DNA of 64,000 nucleotides. It comes from Rhodotorula mucilaginosa. Lineage: Eukaryota > Basidiomycota > Microbotryomycetes > Sporidiobolales > Sporidiobolaceae. The position numbers and the translations under genes are program-made. Within the stretch, counting starts at the first letter, position 1; the number at the start of each line of letters is the position of its first letter. Of the stretch, positions 1 through 9,962 are shown piece after piece. The stretch covers positions 248,001-312,000 of the forward strand of contig CP137879.1 of assembly GCA_034406715.1 (NCBI GenBank), written 5' to 3'. The notes beneath the pieces are model-generated. The model was not told the DNA's origin. It did not search any database and worked only from the letters and a program-made list of their open reading frames with translations.

Positions 1-1587
1 TACTCGGTCGAGGATCATGACTCGCAGCCAATTGCCGGAGGCATGGTCGACGACGACGTGATCGACCACACCGCGGCGGTGGGGGGCCCGGGAAGGACGA
101 GGAGGAGGACGACTACTGGTCCGGCCTCTCCGTCTCCGCACCGGCGGAGGACGACGACGGCGGCGGTGATGATGATCCCGAACCCGATGCAGGTGTGCGA
201 TGAACCGGGCGCTGGTGCTCCTGCTTCTGCTTCCGTCGTCGAGGAACGGTCGTATAACAGTCTTGTACCTCCTCCCACAATCGAGAGCGTCGACTTGTCA
301 CGCGCTTCTTCGTCTTGCTCGACTTCTTCGACCTCGTCCACCAGCACGAGCACGACCACTGCCAGCCCCACCGCGATCTCGATCTCAACCTCGAGCCATC
401 ATCACCCAATCTCGGCGCCGACGGCAACGACAGCCACCGCCACCGCCGCCGGCGCCAGCGCTCCCCCTTGTCCCCAACCGCGCGGTTCGACCCTGAACCT
501 GCACGCGCACCGACTCGTCTTGCCCCCTTGCGTAACTCCGACAGAGGTAGTCGCGTGCGGTGGTGAAGCGGGTGGGAGGGCGTTGGAAGCTCAAGTCCAA
601 GGGCAGGGGGTGGTGTTGCGCCCAGGAGATGATCGTGACGAGGGCGAGGAGGAGGAATCGGCAGCTGTATACGTACGCGAGGACGGCGTCTACTGTCCGG
701 TGCCGGTTCCGGTCTCGTCGGCGTCGACTTCGACTTCGACGTCGACCTCGAGGAGGACTTCGCTCTCTGGCGAGGTGAAGAAATCGCGCAGGTCGTTGAG
801 CATCACAACGACGACGACGACGACTGGGTCATCATTACACTCGATCACCATGTCCTCCGGCACCACCAAAACCGCGTCGAATTTGGCAATGACCCCGACG
901 AGCAGCGAGGGACCACCACCACCACCTCCGGCCCTCCTTAGCAAGAAGACGGCGGCGGAAGAATCGCTCCCTTCGCCGCTGGCTTCCCCCGGTTCGAGGA
1001 TCGGCGGCGGCGGTGGGGGAGCAAACGGTCGATCGCTCGCGCTCGGAGCGCCCCCGTCCTCGACCACGACGACCAGGGTGTCGGCGGCGGCGGGAGTGCC
1101 TCCGCCTTCGCACCGGTCCGTTTCGGCGCCGTACGGCCACGGCGCTTTCGGGCTCGGCTTGGACCCTGCCACGGAAACGGGAACGGGACTCGGCCTCGGA
1201 CTCGGACTTGAGGAAGTGGCAGGGTGTGCGGTCGAAGGTCAGCTCGTACCCCCGCCGCCGCCGCCGACGCTGCACCGCAGGTCGACCTCGCCCGGAGACC
1301 GGGTATCAAACCCCTCTTCTGCTCTTACCTCTGCCGCCGCCGCCACCACCACCACCACCCACGGTGATCTCAATCATCGCGTCGAGGACGAGGACCCAGA
1401 AGGCGACGCGATCCGAAAGTCGTCGATGCCGGCGGTCCGACCTGCGTTGCCGACTTATACGTCGTTCGAAGACGCGTTCGGGATTCCTCGTCCGCCGAGT
1501 CCGCCGCCGACTCCTCCCCCGGCGGCGAGCAACGAGACCGAGAACGGTCACGGCAACGGTGGCGGTAAGAGCTGGTGGCAGCTCTGA
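1..1587 (+). CDS. 3' part of a low-complexity Ser/Thr-rich protein (5' end outside window)
   Basis: One frame is open from the first base to a TGA at 1585-1587, so this is the C-terminal part of a longer protein. The first in-window ATG is at 43, but the frame is open upstream of it. The translation is dominated by Ser/Thr/Pro/Gly tracts, poly-Thr and poly-Pro runs, and an Asp/Glu patch near 640-660. It ends in a more ordinary segment, TYTSFEDAFGIPRPPSPPP, and the C-terminus KSWWQL. Third codon positions are strongly G/C, which favours this frame over overlapping ones. No domain is recognisable. It is probably intrinsically disordered, perhaps a regulatory or signalling protein, but no function can be assigned. 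A small unseen intron cannot be excluded. Confidence 0.55.
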   Translation, partial: YSVEDHDSQPIAGGMVDDDVIDHTAAVGGPGRTRRRTTTGPASPSPHRRRTTTAAVMMIPNPMQVCDEPGAGAPASASVVEERSYNSLVPPPTIESVDLSRASSSCSTSSTSSTSTSTTTASPTAISISTSSHHHPISAPTATTATATAAGASAPPCPQPRGSTLNLHAHRLVLPPCVTPTEVVACGGEAGGRALEAQVQGQGVVLRPGDDRDEGEEEESAAVYVREDGVYCPVPVPVSSASTSTSTSTSRRTSLSGEVKKSRRSLSITTTTTTTGSSLHSITMSSGTTKTASNLAMTPTSSEGPPPPPPALLSKKTAAEESLPSPLASPGSRIGGGGGGANGRSLALGAPPSSTTTTRVSAAAGVPPPSHRSVSAPYGHGAFGLGLDPATETGTGLGLGLGLEEVAGCAVEGQLVPPPPPPTLHRRSTSPGDRVSNPSSALTSAAAATTTTTHGDLNHRVEDEDPEGDAIRKSSMPAVRPALPTYTSFEDAFGIPRPPSPPPTPPPAASNETENGHGNGGGKSWWQL

Positions 1588-1891
1588 GGTGCTCTTTCTC
1601 TCGCGCTTGCATCCGCCAGAGGGATAAATGCATAGGGACGAGGTTGGGTGCGCCCCGCCTCGGTCTCTGAACAGACACTTTTGTAGTACAGTCCCTTTAC
1701 CATAGCTGTTTGCATTTCATCTCGCATTATCACACACGACCCGTTCCCTATCGCGACGGGACTTGTGTCCAATTTCGTCCGGGCGCTGCCGGTTCGCTTC
1801 GGCTTGCTTCCGCGTGGACGCGACCCGAAATTCGGCACGCCGGAAATTGACTTTCTCTCTCGCTTCCTCCCATACAGACGGACTTGCGAGA
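1588..1891. other. Intergenic region upstream of the hydroxyisobutyrate dehydrogenase gene
   Basis: About 300 bases between the stop of the S/T-rich gene and the next start codon. It presumably holds the 3' UTR of one gene and the promoter of the other. No convincing motif or small gene was seen. Confidence 0.5.
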
Positions 1892-3628
1892 ATGCGCGCG
1901 ACGCTGCTGCTCCGGAATGTGGACCGTGCCAACACGCTCGGCTTTATCGGACTCGGGTGCGTTCCTCTCCGCTCGCTGTGCTCTGCTCCGAGCGTCCCAC
2001 TTCCCCACTCGTCGCGACTTGAAGCCCTGCACCTGCTCCTATACAAGTCGCTACAGCAGCAGTGTACGCAGACCATGCGCTGACGTGCTTTTCCAAACCG
2101 GGTCCATGCACGGAACAGCGCCATGGGACGGGGAATGGCGGCCAACCTCCTGAACAAGACGTTCGCCGGGACTCAGGGCCAATACGACCCGTCCAAGCCG
2201 AAACCCGCCTTTGTCGTGTACGACGCGTACGCACCCGCGCTCAACAAGTTCCTCTCGGAGCACACGCGCGCCTACGCGGGGAGGGACATTGTTCCGGCTT
2301 CGTCTCCCGCCGGCGTCGCTCGCCTCGCAGGGACGATCGTAACCATGCTCCCTTCGTCGAGAGAGGTCGACGAAGTCTACCTCGGCGAGAACGGCTTGAA
2401 GGAAGGCATCGAGAGCTTGTCCGACGACAAGCGCAGCGAGACGCTCTTGATCGACTGCACGACCGGAGACCGCGAAGAGGCGATCAAGGTCGCAGACTTG
2501 ATGAAGCACGAGGTCGGCGCCAGCATGATCGACGCCCCCGTCAGTGGCGGAGTCGTCGGTGCCGAAAAGGGAACCCTGAGCTTCATGGTCGGCGGACCGG
2601 AAGACGCGTACGTCAAACCGAATTCTTTGTTCCACTTTTGCCTGTCCTGTCCGCACTACCAGCTCGTCCACTACGACACGCGGTCCTGACAGCTTACACA
2701 CTCTGCCTGGTGCAGGTTCAAGCGCGCCGAGCCGCAATTAGCCAAGATGGGCGCGCGGTACATCCACTGCGGCGATTCCGGAAACGGCCTGTGAGTTGCG
2801 AGACCTGCCTACCGGTCTTCCCAGCTTTAAGCGGTAGAGGACGCTCACTCTTGTCCCGAACACGTTGCAGCGCGGTCAAGATCTGCAACAAGTGAGTTGC
2901 TCCGGGCACCCTCGACCACGCTTACTTTGGCTGATCCACATTGTGAGGACAGTCTTCTCCTCGGCATCTCCATGATCGGTACCGCGTGAGTACTTTCGCG
3001 TCTCTCGAGTCAGACCGAACCCCTTCTGGCTCCGAGACTGATTCCATTCACGCGAGATCAGTGAGGCAATGCTGCTCGGCAAGTCCTTAGGCCTCTCGCC
3101 GGACCTGCTCGCGTCCATCATCAACACCTCCGTACGGCTTCCTCTCGAGAGACCCTTTCTTTTACACGCGATGCTTCGTATTGACTGTTCGGGTCTCCCC
3201 CTCGTACAGACTGGCCGCTGCTGGTCCAGCGAGACCAACAACCCGGCGCCGAAAGCGACGCCGAGTATTCCGACACCGGCAGATCGGGGCTACACCGGCG
3301 GGTTCTTGAGCAAACTCATGTCAAAGGGTAACGAGCTTTCTTTCTTGATGTTCCTTTTCCGCGAGTCGCCGAAAGACTGGAGACTGATGGACACCGTTCG
3401 CACGCAAACGGGGGAGCAGATCTCGGACTCGCACTCACGTCCGCCGAACAAAGCGGCACCCCTCTCCCTCTCGGCAAGCTCACGCAGACTCTGTACTCCC
3501 GCCTCGCCGCTCACGACGAGTTCAAGGACCGCGACTTTAGCGTCATCTACGAGTACTTGAAGCAAGCGCAGGAAGGCGGGTTCGCGGGAAAGATGGAAGA
3601 CAAGGTCAAGGCCGGCGGAAAGAAGTAG
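1892..3628 (+). CDS. HIBADH: 3-hydroxyisobutyrate dehydrogenase, mitochondrial
   Basis: Oxidises 3-hydroxyisobutyrate to methylmalonate semialdehyde with NAD in valine breakdown, normally in mitochondria. Eight exons fit: 1892-1956, 2119-2607, 2716-2790, 2871-2891, 2953-2985, 3062-3131, 3210-3327, 3420-3628, giving 359 residues in frame. Visible signatures are the Rossmann motif GFIGLGAMG split by intron 1, the substrate-binding DAPVSGG, HCGDSGNG, and the catalytic-lysine segment AVKICNN assembled from exons 3 and 4. The N-terminus MRATLLLRNVDRANTLG is short and Arg-bearing, compatible with a mitochondrial presequence. Exons 4 and 5 are only 21 and 33 bases. The start was chosen because it is the only ATG that joins the glycine-rich loop in frame. 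Confidence 0.93.
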
Positions 3629-3889
3629 CGGCAGAACCTTGCAGCCAGATCAGCAACAGAAGTTTATATTGACACGAAACGCGCTCTCGTCGATCTGGAA
3701 GGTAAGAGGAGAGAAGCCGCAACTGCGTCGAGAGATTCCTCATCGATTGAAACAAGAGGCATACACTTTGGAAAGACTGACAAAAGAGGAGACGAGGAAC
3801 AGCGACAGGGGTATAGACGTTTGCGATAATGCGGTGTGGGGGCTGAAGGGAAATCAAGAGCGGGGCGGCGGGCGGGCGTCGCTTTTCGC

Positions 3890-5781
3890 TCAAGAACCCG
3901 AAGCCAGACCGGGGAAGAGCGAGGTGATAATGTTCGCGAACCAGCCGAAAGACGACGACGAGGTCGTACTGGTGGCCGAACTGGAATTGACTGCGAGCGA
4001 CGTACGGGAACGAAGTCAGTCTTAACAGCTGGGCAGAAACGTCGAAGCGCATCCTCCCGGAACGCACCTATAGATACTTCCGTTGACGAGGTTGCGTTCG
4101 TAGTATTGCCCGTAGAAGATGCGACGCCGTCGTCTAGAAGCGCCTGCAAGAAAAAGACGGGTAGGTGAGCATGTCGCTGAAGAGGGAACCAAACGAACCG
4201 AGCGAACGCAGGTGCAATGACGCAGGAAGAACCAAGCGCTTACCTCTGCGATCTTGCTGGCCAAGATCTGATGGACGGGCCACGACGGACTGGAATGCGA
4301 GATCGGGTACGTCAGCAAGAAAGTCTGAACTGCTCGAGGAGGAAGCGGCGCAAACTGACTGTCCCGAATTCCACCAAACATACTGCGCGAGCGGGATTCC
4401 GCACTGTGGCAGAAAGAGCGCAGGTTGAGTACTGATGCTAGCGTAGATGTCGCAGTACGTCGAATTGTCCTTGAAGCCGTAGGACTGGTAGTTGTCGAGA
4501 ATGTCGGCAAAAACGGGTTGGGTGTCGAAGAACGTGACTTTGCTCCCGGAGTACGCGGACTCGATCGTTCCCACAAAGTTGCTCAAGGCCTCGTTCTGGC
4601 TGCGATTCGGGCAACGGGGCGCTCAGCGCGGGTGACGAGAGCACAAAGCGTCTTTGAAGTGTCGAGAGGGCTTACGCGCTCAAGTCTGACTCGTACAGTG
4701 CACGGACGTCGGGCGGTAATCCTGAGATGAATGGCGTGCGCTGGGTAGGCGGGATACTGAGGATGAGGAAGTTGCGAGCTGTTGTACCCGAAGCAGGGAG
4801 ACTTTGAGCTTCCGCAGTGTGGTTTGCGGTCATTTCGGAAAAAGAGAGGAAAGTCGCGCCCACCTCCGAGGGTATACAGCTGCGAGAAGATGTTGCTCCA
4901 AGTACCTGAGAAGAGCGGACGCGATCTCCATGAGCTGCGCCGGTCTTGCCTCAGCATCGCGTCGATTTCGCGCAACTCACCGAAAATCTGCGGAAGCTCG
5001 ATGCGCCGGTCCTCTCCGTTCCGGACCTCGAGACCGACGTCATTGATGCCGAAGAAAACGGTGAAGAGGGTCCGGTTCGATTGCCAGGTCACCGTCCCGT
5101 TGCTAGTCGCGATCCCACCGGGCTGCGCAAAGTACTGCTTGAACGTGTCGAACTGCTGAGGGAAATCGGGGATCGTGTGCGGTTGCCCGGCCAGGTATAG
5201 TGCCGTGTTGTTTGTCGCAGCTCCGCCGACAGCAAAGTTGTAGAGTTCGATCTTGACGGGCGGAGCAGCGTTGGCGAGGAACGTTGGCCAGCCTGCGCTC
5301 AGGATGGTCAGTCTATGGACCTGGAGTCTGAGCGAGGTGTACGTTACTGACTGCTGCCACCCGAGCTGGTCTGGAGGTCGCAGTCGTCGCATGATCAGTA
5401 TGACGACGATTGTGCGGTCGCGGAAAGGCTGTAGAATAACTCACCCCTCCGACGTCCGGAATGTTGGTGATGCCCTTGCTCGGATCGTATCCGTTCGTCG
5501 TGTATGAGTCTGTTGGCGGTGTATAACTCGCTGATCAGCGCTGATCACGGAAGCTTCGGTGGATGATGAGGGCGCACCGCCGAAAGAAAAGCTGCGAGCA
5601 TCCTTGGGACGTTAGAACAGCGCCATGACCACGAGGATAACGTAGTCACGCACATAGTATCGTACAGAGCATTGATAGCTGGCACGACGGGAAGCTGCGC
5701 CGATACCGACGAGCTGCGACAAAGTAGCGTGAAGAGCACGAGGCGAGCCATTCTTCCCGAAAAGCCACGTCCTGACGCCAT
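3890..5781 (-). CDS. Secreted GDSL/SGNH-family esterase (copy A), probably surface-anchored
   Basis: SGNH hydrolase of the fungal GDSL lipase/acetylesterase type, acting on ester bonds outside the cell. Eleven exons fit in frame for 381 residues: 5654-5781, 5578-5591, 5445-5509, 5352-5370, 4981-5292, 4864-4905, 4676-4778, 4360-4599, 4244-4289, 4068-4143, 3890-3990. Block I is FSFGDSYTTNGYDP with the nucleophile Ser, block II GGAATNN, block III FGINDVGLE, and the Asp/His block is GHPSWPVHQIL. The N-terminus MARLVLFTLLCRSSSVSAQ (second Met of the exon) is a signal peptide. The C-terminus is Ser/Thr-rich followed by a hydrophobic tail, suggesting GPI or membrane anchoring. Two exons are tiny (14 and 19 bases). 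A paralogue lies at 7388-9119. Confidence 0.85.
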
Positions 5782-6742
5782 CGTAGCGATTTCCTAGCGT
5801 TCTTTGGGCGTGAAGGAAAGCGAGTGAACGGTCGATAGCAAGAGACCAGGGGGTGCCAGCGTAGTGAGGCCAGCGATGTAGACTGTCTCGAGCGGCGCTG
5901 CTCGGGACGGCTCGAGGCCGAGCCGGTTCAGTTCTCGCCCAGCTGTACGTGTGTCCAGGACCTCCTCTTCGCCCGTGGCCAGCCGATGTCGAAGATCCGT
6001 CCCGCGAGAGCGCCAGCGAGGAAAGCGGGTACTCGTCCCGAGCTGGTAATGAACGGGAAGGTCCTCACTCATGTCAGGGAAGCTGAGGTCTCGCCCGGGC
6101 CGATTGGGCGTCAGCCCGTGCAGATTGTTGCAGATTGCAGCACTTGACTGCATTTCGGATCGGATGGCTCTGGGTCTGCTTGCCGTCGTCGTTCGGGCTG
6201 AGCCGTCGATGATGAGGAAAGGGTTAAGGGAGCTAGCCGGTCGAAGATGCTCCCAAAGCGTCGCGCCAGCCGTAAGACCTTGGGACAGCAGTCGTGGATG
6301 TTCTCGTGTGTATTGTGGACCCCCGACGTCGGCTTGGCGCCCATCTTGTTCATTATGTCAGGGTGAAGCTGAGATTGCGTCGGCTTCGAAAGCGAGTGAA
6401 ATCGAGACGGCTGGCCGAAGAGAACGTCGGGGAGACATCCGAGTCCAACGACAGCTTGCTTACATCCCCCTGCCATAGCACGAAGTACCGTAGACTAGGA
6501 GGAAGTCCGAGCCCCGCAGATGGCCGGGAGAGCACTTGAAGTCGCCTCAAGACGAGGACACAAGCAGCGTACAGGCTAAGCGGAATTTCGATTCCGGTAA
6601 CGCAGATATTGCAAGAAGTACAAGGACAATCTGTGCAGCAAATTCTAGATAGTGCCGAGCGGTTCGCGAATGCGAGCTTGAGTTGGCTTGAGGCTTGAAG
6701 AGCGTGGCGCGACTGAGTGCGGGCTATCGGGACTCCGTCAAA
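5782..6742. other. Intergenic region upstream of GDSL copy A
   Basis: About 960 bases with no supportable gene on either strand. Open frames here are short and lack recognisable domains or consistent codon use. It presumably holds the copy A promoter. Its right end abuts the duplicated PMA1 fragment. Confidence 0.5.
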
Positions 6743-7165
6743 GTTCCAGATCCAGACGATTCCGATCCAGCCACCGCTGTGTGTAGTGAGAGTATTCTAG
6801 TCAGTAACTCGGCGAGGAATGGGGCAATCGGGCTGAAAATGACGGACCTGACTCCTTGGACGTCGGAGAAGCCCCAGTCTCCGTAGGCAGCGATGATGGA
6901 CGAGATGAGCTGGGCCAAGCAGAACGCAAGGAACAGCGCAACCGACGGGCGCTCTATAGAGAGTGCAGGGATCAGCGGGACCACTTTGGCGGACGTGGGA
7001 AGGTCGAGAAAAAGGTCACTCACCCATGAAGAAGAACGAGTGCGAACGCGTGATGAAGATGAGGGCCTGCAAGATCCGGGCGACCTCTAGATAGTTGTAC
7101 AGAAGGCCAGCGCAGAACAGAGAGCGGAGGAAAGGGACGGAAAACGCACGGAGGTAGATCACCAT
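6743..7165 (-). pseudogene. Duplicated internal fragment of the PMA1 H+-ATPase gene
   Basis: This 423-base block matches 10320-10751 of the intact PMA1 gene in the same orientation, at roughly 90% identity by eye. It contains the equivalents of part of exon 6, exons 7 and 8, part of exon 9 and the introns between them. The translated segment ERPSVALFLAFCLAQLISS is identical to the parent. Introns are retained and nearly identical, so this is a DNA-level duplication, not a retrocopy. The ATPase catalytic domains and the C-terminal tail are absent, so it cannot encode a pump. It sits between the two GDSL genes. Confidence 0.92.
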
Positions 7166-7387
7166 CCGGTACCGAGCTCCCACGACTCCGAAGTCGACGA
7201 CGAGGGCAGGACGGCATCTTCATGAGAATGGAGACCCATAGCGAGGTGAACCTTAAGGAAAGCCAAGCAGCTCGCCAATAACTCCGAGCAAACAGGAGCA
7301 AAGTGTTGCAGGAGTGAAAACGGACATGCCTGCCGGGGGGACAGTTCGTTAGCTTGAGCTCCGAGACACGGTCGGGAAGACAACTCA

Positions 7388-9119
7388 CTACAGGAACGGT
7401 CCACAAGTGCTGATGATCAGGCCGGCCGCAGCGAGAGCGAGCAGCACATCCTTCCAACCCGGCCGCGGGCGACTCTCAACCGCACCGGAAACCGGCACCG
7501 ACGACTTCAACGGCATTTGAGAGGACGCCGTTGTAGACGGTTCGGTCGTCACAGCGGGCGGAGCCATTGACTGCATGCCTGTGTGGATCAGCTATGTCTG
7601 CAGAAGTCGGGCGAGGGAACAAAAGACGAGAGAGAGGAAGAGAGCAGCTCACCTGCGCGACCTTGCCCGCCAGGATCTCGTGAACTCGCCACGTCGGATG
7701 CGAGCCGTCGTACCAGACGTACTCGGCGAGAGGCCAACCGCATTGCGGCAGGAAGGCATTAGGATTGGTCGAAATGCTCGAGTAGGAGGAACAGGACGAG
7801 GTGGAATCGCTGAAGCCGTGCGAAGCCGCTGCATCAAGGATGTCATTAAAGATATCTTGGGTATCGAAAGTCGTCACGTGTGTGGTAGGATAGGCGAGCG
7901 GAATCGTTGCGGCGAAGGAACTGAGCGCCTCGTTGAAACTGCAGGCGGCGAGACCGTAAGCCGGACGAGCTCAGCGATCGTCGAGGAGTTCCAAGAAAGT
8001 ACGCACAGCGCCAAGGTGGACGTGTAGTCCGTGATGTTAATAGTTGACAAGCTCCGCAAGGTCGGGGTGCGTTCGGTCGGCGGAACGGTGAGGAACAAGA
8101 AGTTGCGCGCTGCATGCAGGAAGTCGTCAGCAGAGTTTAGGTGATCAACGCTAGAGTGCTCACCTCCATTTGTGTACAGGTCGTTGATGAGCACGCTCAG
8201 GGTTCCTATGCGAAGTTCCGGCAGATTAGCTTGCGTCGCCAAACTTCGACGGCAAGGGTAGCAGCCAACCACGCACCGAAAATCCGCGGAATCTTGTCGA
8301 CAGGATCCTCGAGCAGGAGGGTCTCGAGTCCGACGTCGTTGATACCGAACCAGACGGTAAAGAGCGCTCGGTTCGGTTTCCACGTGACTTCGGCGCTCTT
8401 GATCGCAGACCCGCCGGGGATGGCAAAGTACTTTTTCCACGTCGCGACTTGCTGCACAAAGTCGGTCGGGGTGGTCGGTTGTGTTGAAGAGTTGTAAATC
8501 ACCGAGTTGTTGATGACCGCGCCGGTGACGGCAAAGTCGTACAGTGCGACTGGCTGCGTCAAGTCGGTCGAGGCGAGAAACTGCAGCCAGTCTGTGAAGC
8601 AGCAGTCAAATATGGTCAGAATCCCGTGCACTAGATACATGAGATGCAATTCTGAGCTCACTGTATCCTCCGGAGGTAGTCTGTCGGAACGTCTTGGCGG
8701 TCAGCGTCGAGATTTTGGATCAACTCGGGCAGCAGAGAGGCTTACCTTTCCGATGCCCGGAATGTTGTTGACGCCCTGATCAGGATCGTATCCTGTTGCG
8801 CTGTATGAGTCTGTGAGCAGGAACACATGGCGAGCATCAGTGCCAGAGATCGAAAAACTCGAAAGAAACGAAGCGAGTCTCGCACGCACCGCCGAAAGCA
8901 AAACTGCAGGCCCCGCCGCCCGACAGTCAGCACGCGAATCGCAGAGAGCCGCGGCGCAGAGTAAGCAAAGGAGAGGACTCGCATCGTATCGATCTGGCTC
9001 GTGTAAAGCGGTGGGGGTGCCAATTCGCCGGCGACGGACTTTCGACCGAGGAAGACGAGCCACGCCGTCCCGGCCGCCCAGAAGCGCAAATCCGATCCCC
9101 TTCGTCGTGACGAGTACAT
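7388..9119 (-). CDS. GDSL/SGNH-family esterase (copy B), membrane- or wall-anchored
   Basis: Paralogue of copy A with the same early exon pattern. Nine exons fit in frame for 387 residues: 8983-9119, 8890-8903, 8746-8810, 8662-8680, 8277-8591, 8164-8205, 8007-8109, 7653-7938, 7388-7570. Signatures are FAFGDSYSATGYDP (block I), WFGINDVGLE (block III) and GSHPTWRVHEIL (Asp/His block). The N-terminus has a basic stretch followed by FWAAGTAWLVFLG, a signal peptide or signal anchor. The tail is Ser/Thr-rich and ends in a hydrophobic segment, LLALAAAGLIIST. Joining exons 1 and 2 requires a GC donor (GCGAGT). The 3' end is slightly uncertain because a further intron starting near 7389 is conceivable. 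Confidence 0.82.
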
Positions 9120-9962
9120 GCTCTCGAGTCGGTGTAGCTGAGCTGCAGAATCGCGAGACAGGGAGCAGAGCGAGATGTCGCGCAGCACGAAAAAAGCAAC
9201 GAAGCGAGTTCGAGCGGGCAGGCCAGAGCGGGCAAGACTCCATCGGTGAGGGCAGCCAGCGCGCCAAAGAAGCAGTAGCATCGGCTAGATCCCGAATTCC
9301 TCCAAGTGAGCAAGGCGGGGAGGAAGCAGAGGTGGCTTGATCGCTGCCGGACGACACGAGGAGAGCGGGAAGCGGGCGCCCTCAAACCGGTGGGGGCGGC
9401 AAGCTGGTCGAGATTTGGTCGCGCGCATGCCTGCAAGTCTTCGTCTTCCAATGACCGATCTGCCTATGCGCTGGAAGCGTGAGACGGTCGAGCCGGAATG
9501 TGTTCAAGTCGTTCGAGCAGGCGGGCAGCATGCAGCAACGGCCTTCGGCAGGGCGGACGGCCGTCGAGAGCGGCTGCGACGAGTCCTCTCAGGCGCATGC
9601 ACGGCGATGCGTCAAGCTGCGGGTGGCAGGCGTTCAAACAGGAGAGGTCGCTTCTCGGGTCTTTCGTTCTCTCGCTTTCCGTCGTCTCTTGAGATTAATG
9701 GAAACACTTGTGACATTGATTCTAAATCTAAGACCGGTCGCAATTGGCATATTAACGAAGAGAGATGGAACGACGGACAGGAAGTCGAGAGAGTAGATGC
9801 TGCGCAAAGGGGTAAGAGGGGTAGCGACAGGAGCAACACAATCTGGAAAAGAGGGGGGGACGACTCTACGCCGCGAGGCGATCATCGAGAAGTACGATAT
9901 ATGGATGCGGAAGGTGATGCGAGAGAAGGGGAAAGGACGAAAGCAGAAACACGCCCGGTGTT
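9120..9962. other. Intergenic region between GDSL copy B and PMA1
   Basis: About 840 bases upstream of copy B and downstream of PMA1. It is partly A/G-rich on the plus strand near 9740-9960, probably PMA1 3' UTR. No gene is supported. Confidence 0.5.

Noticed and set aside
6111-6550. Minus-strand frames of 65-121 codons upstream of GDSL copy A
   Set aside because: No ordered segments, no domains and no consistent splice extension.
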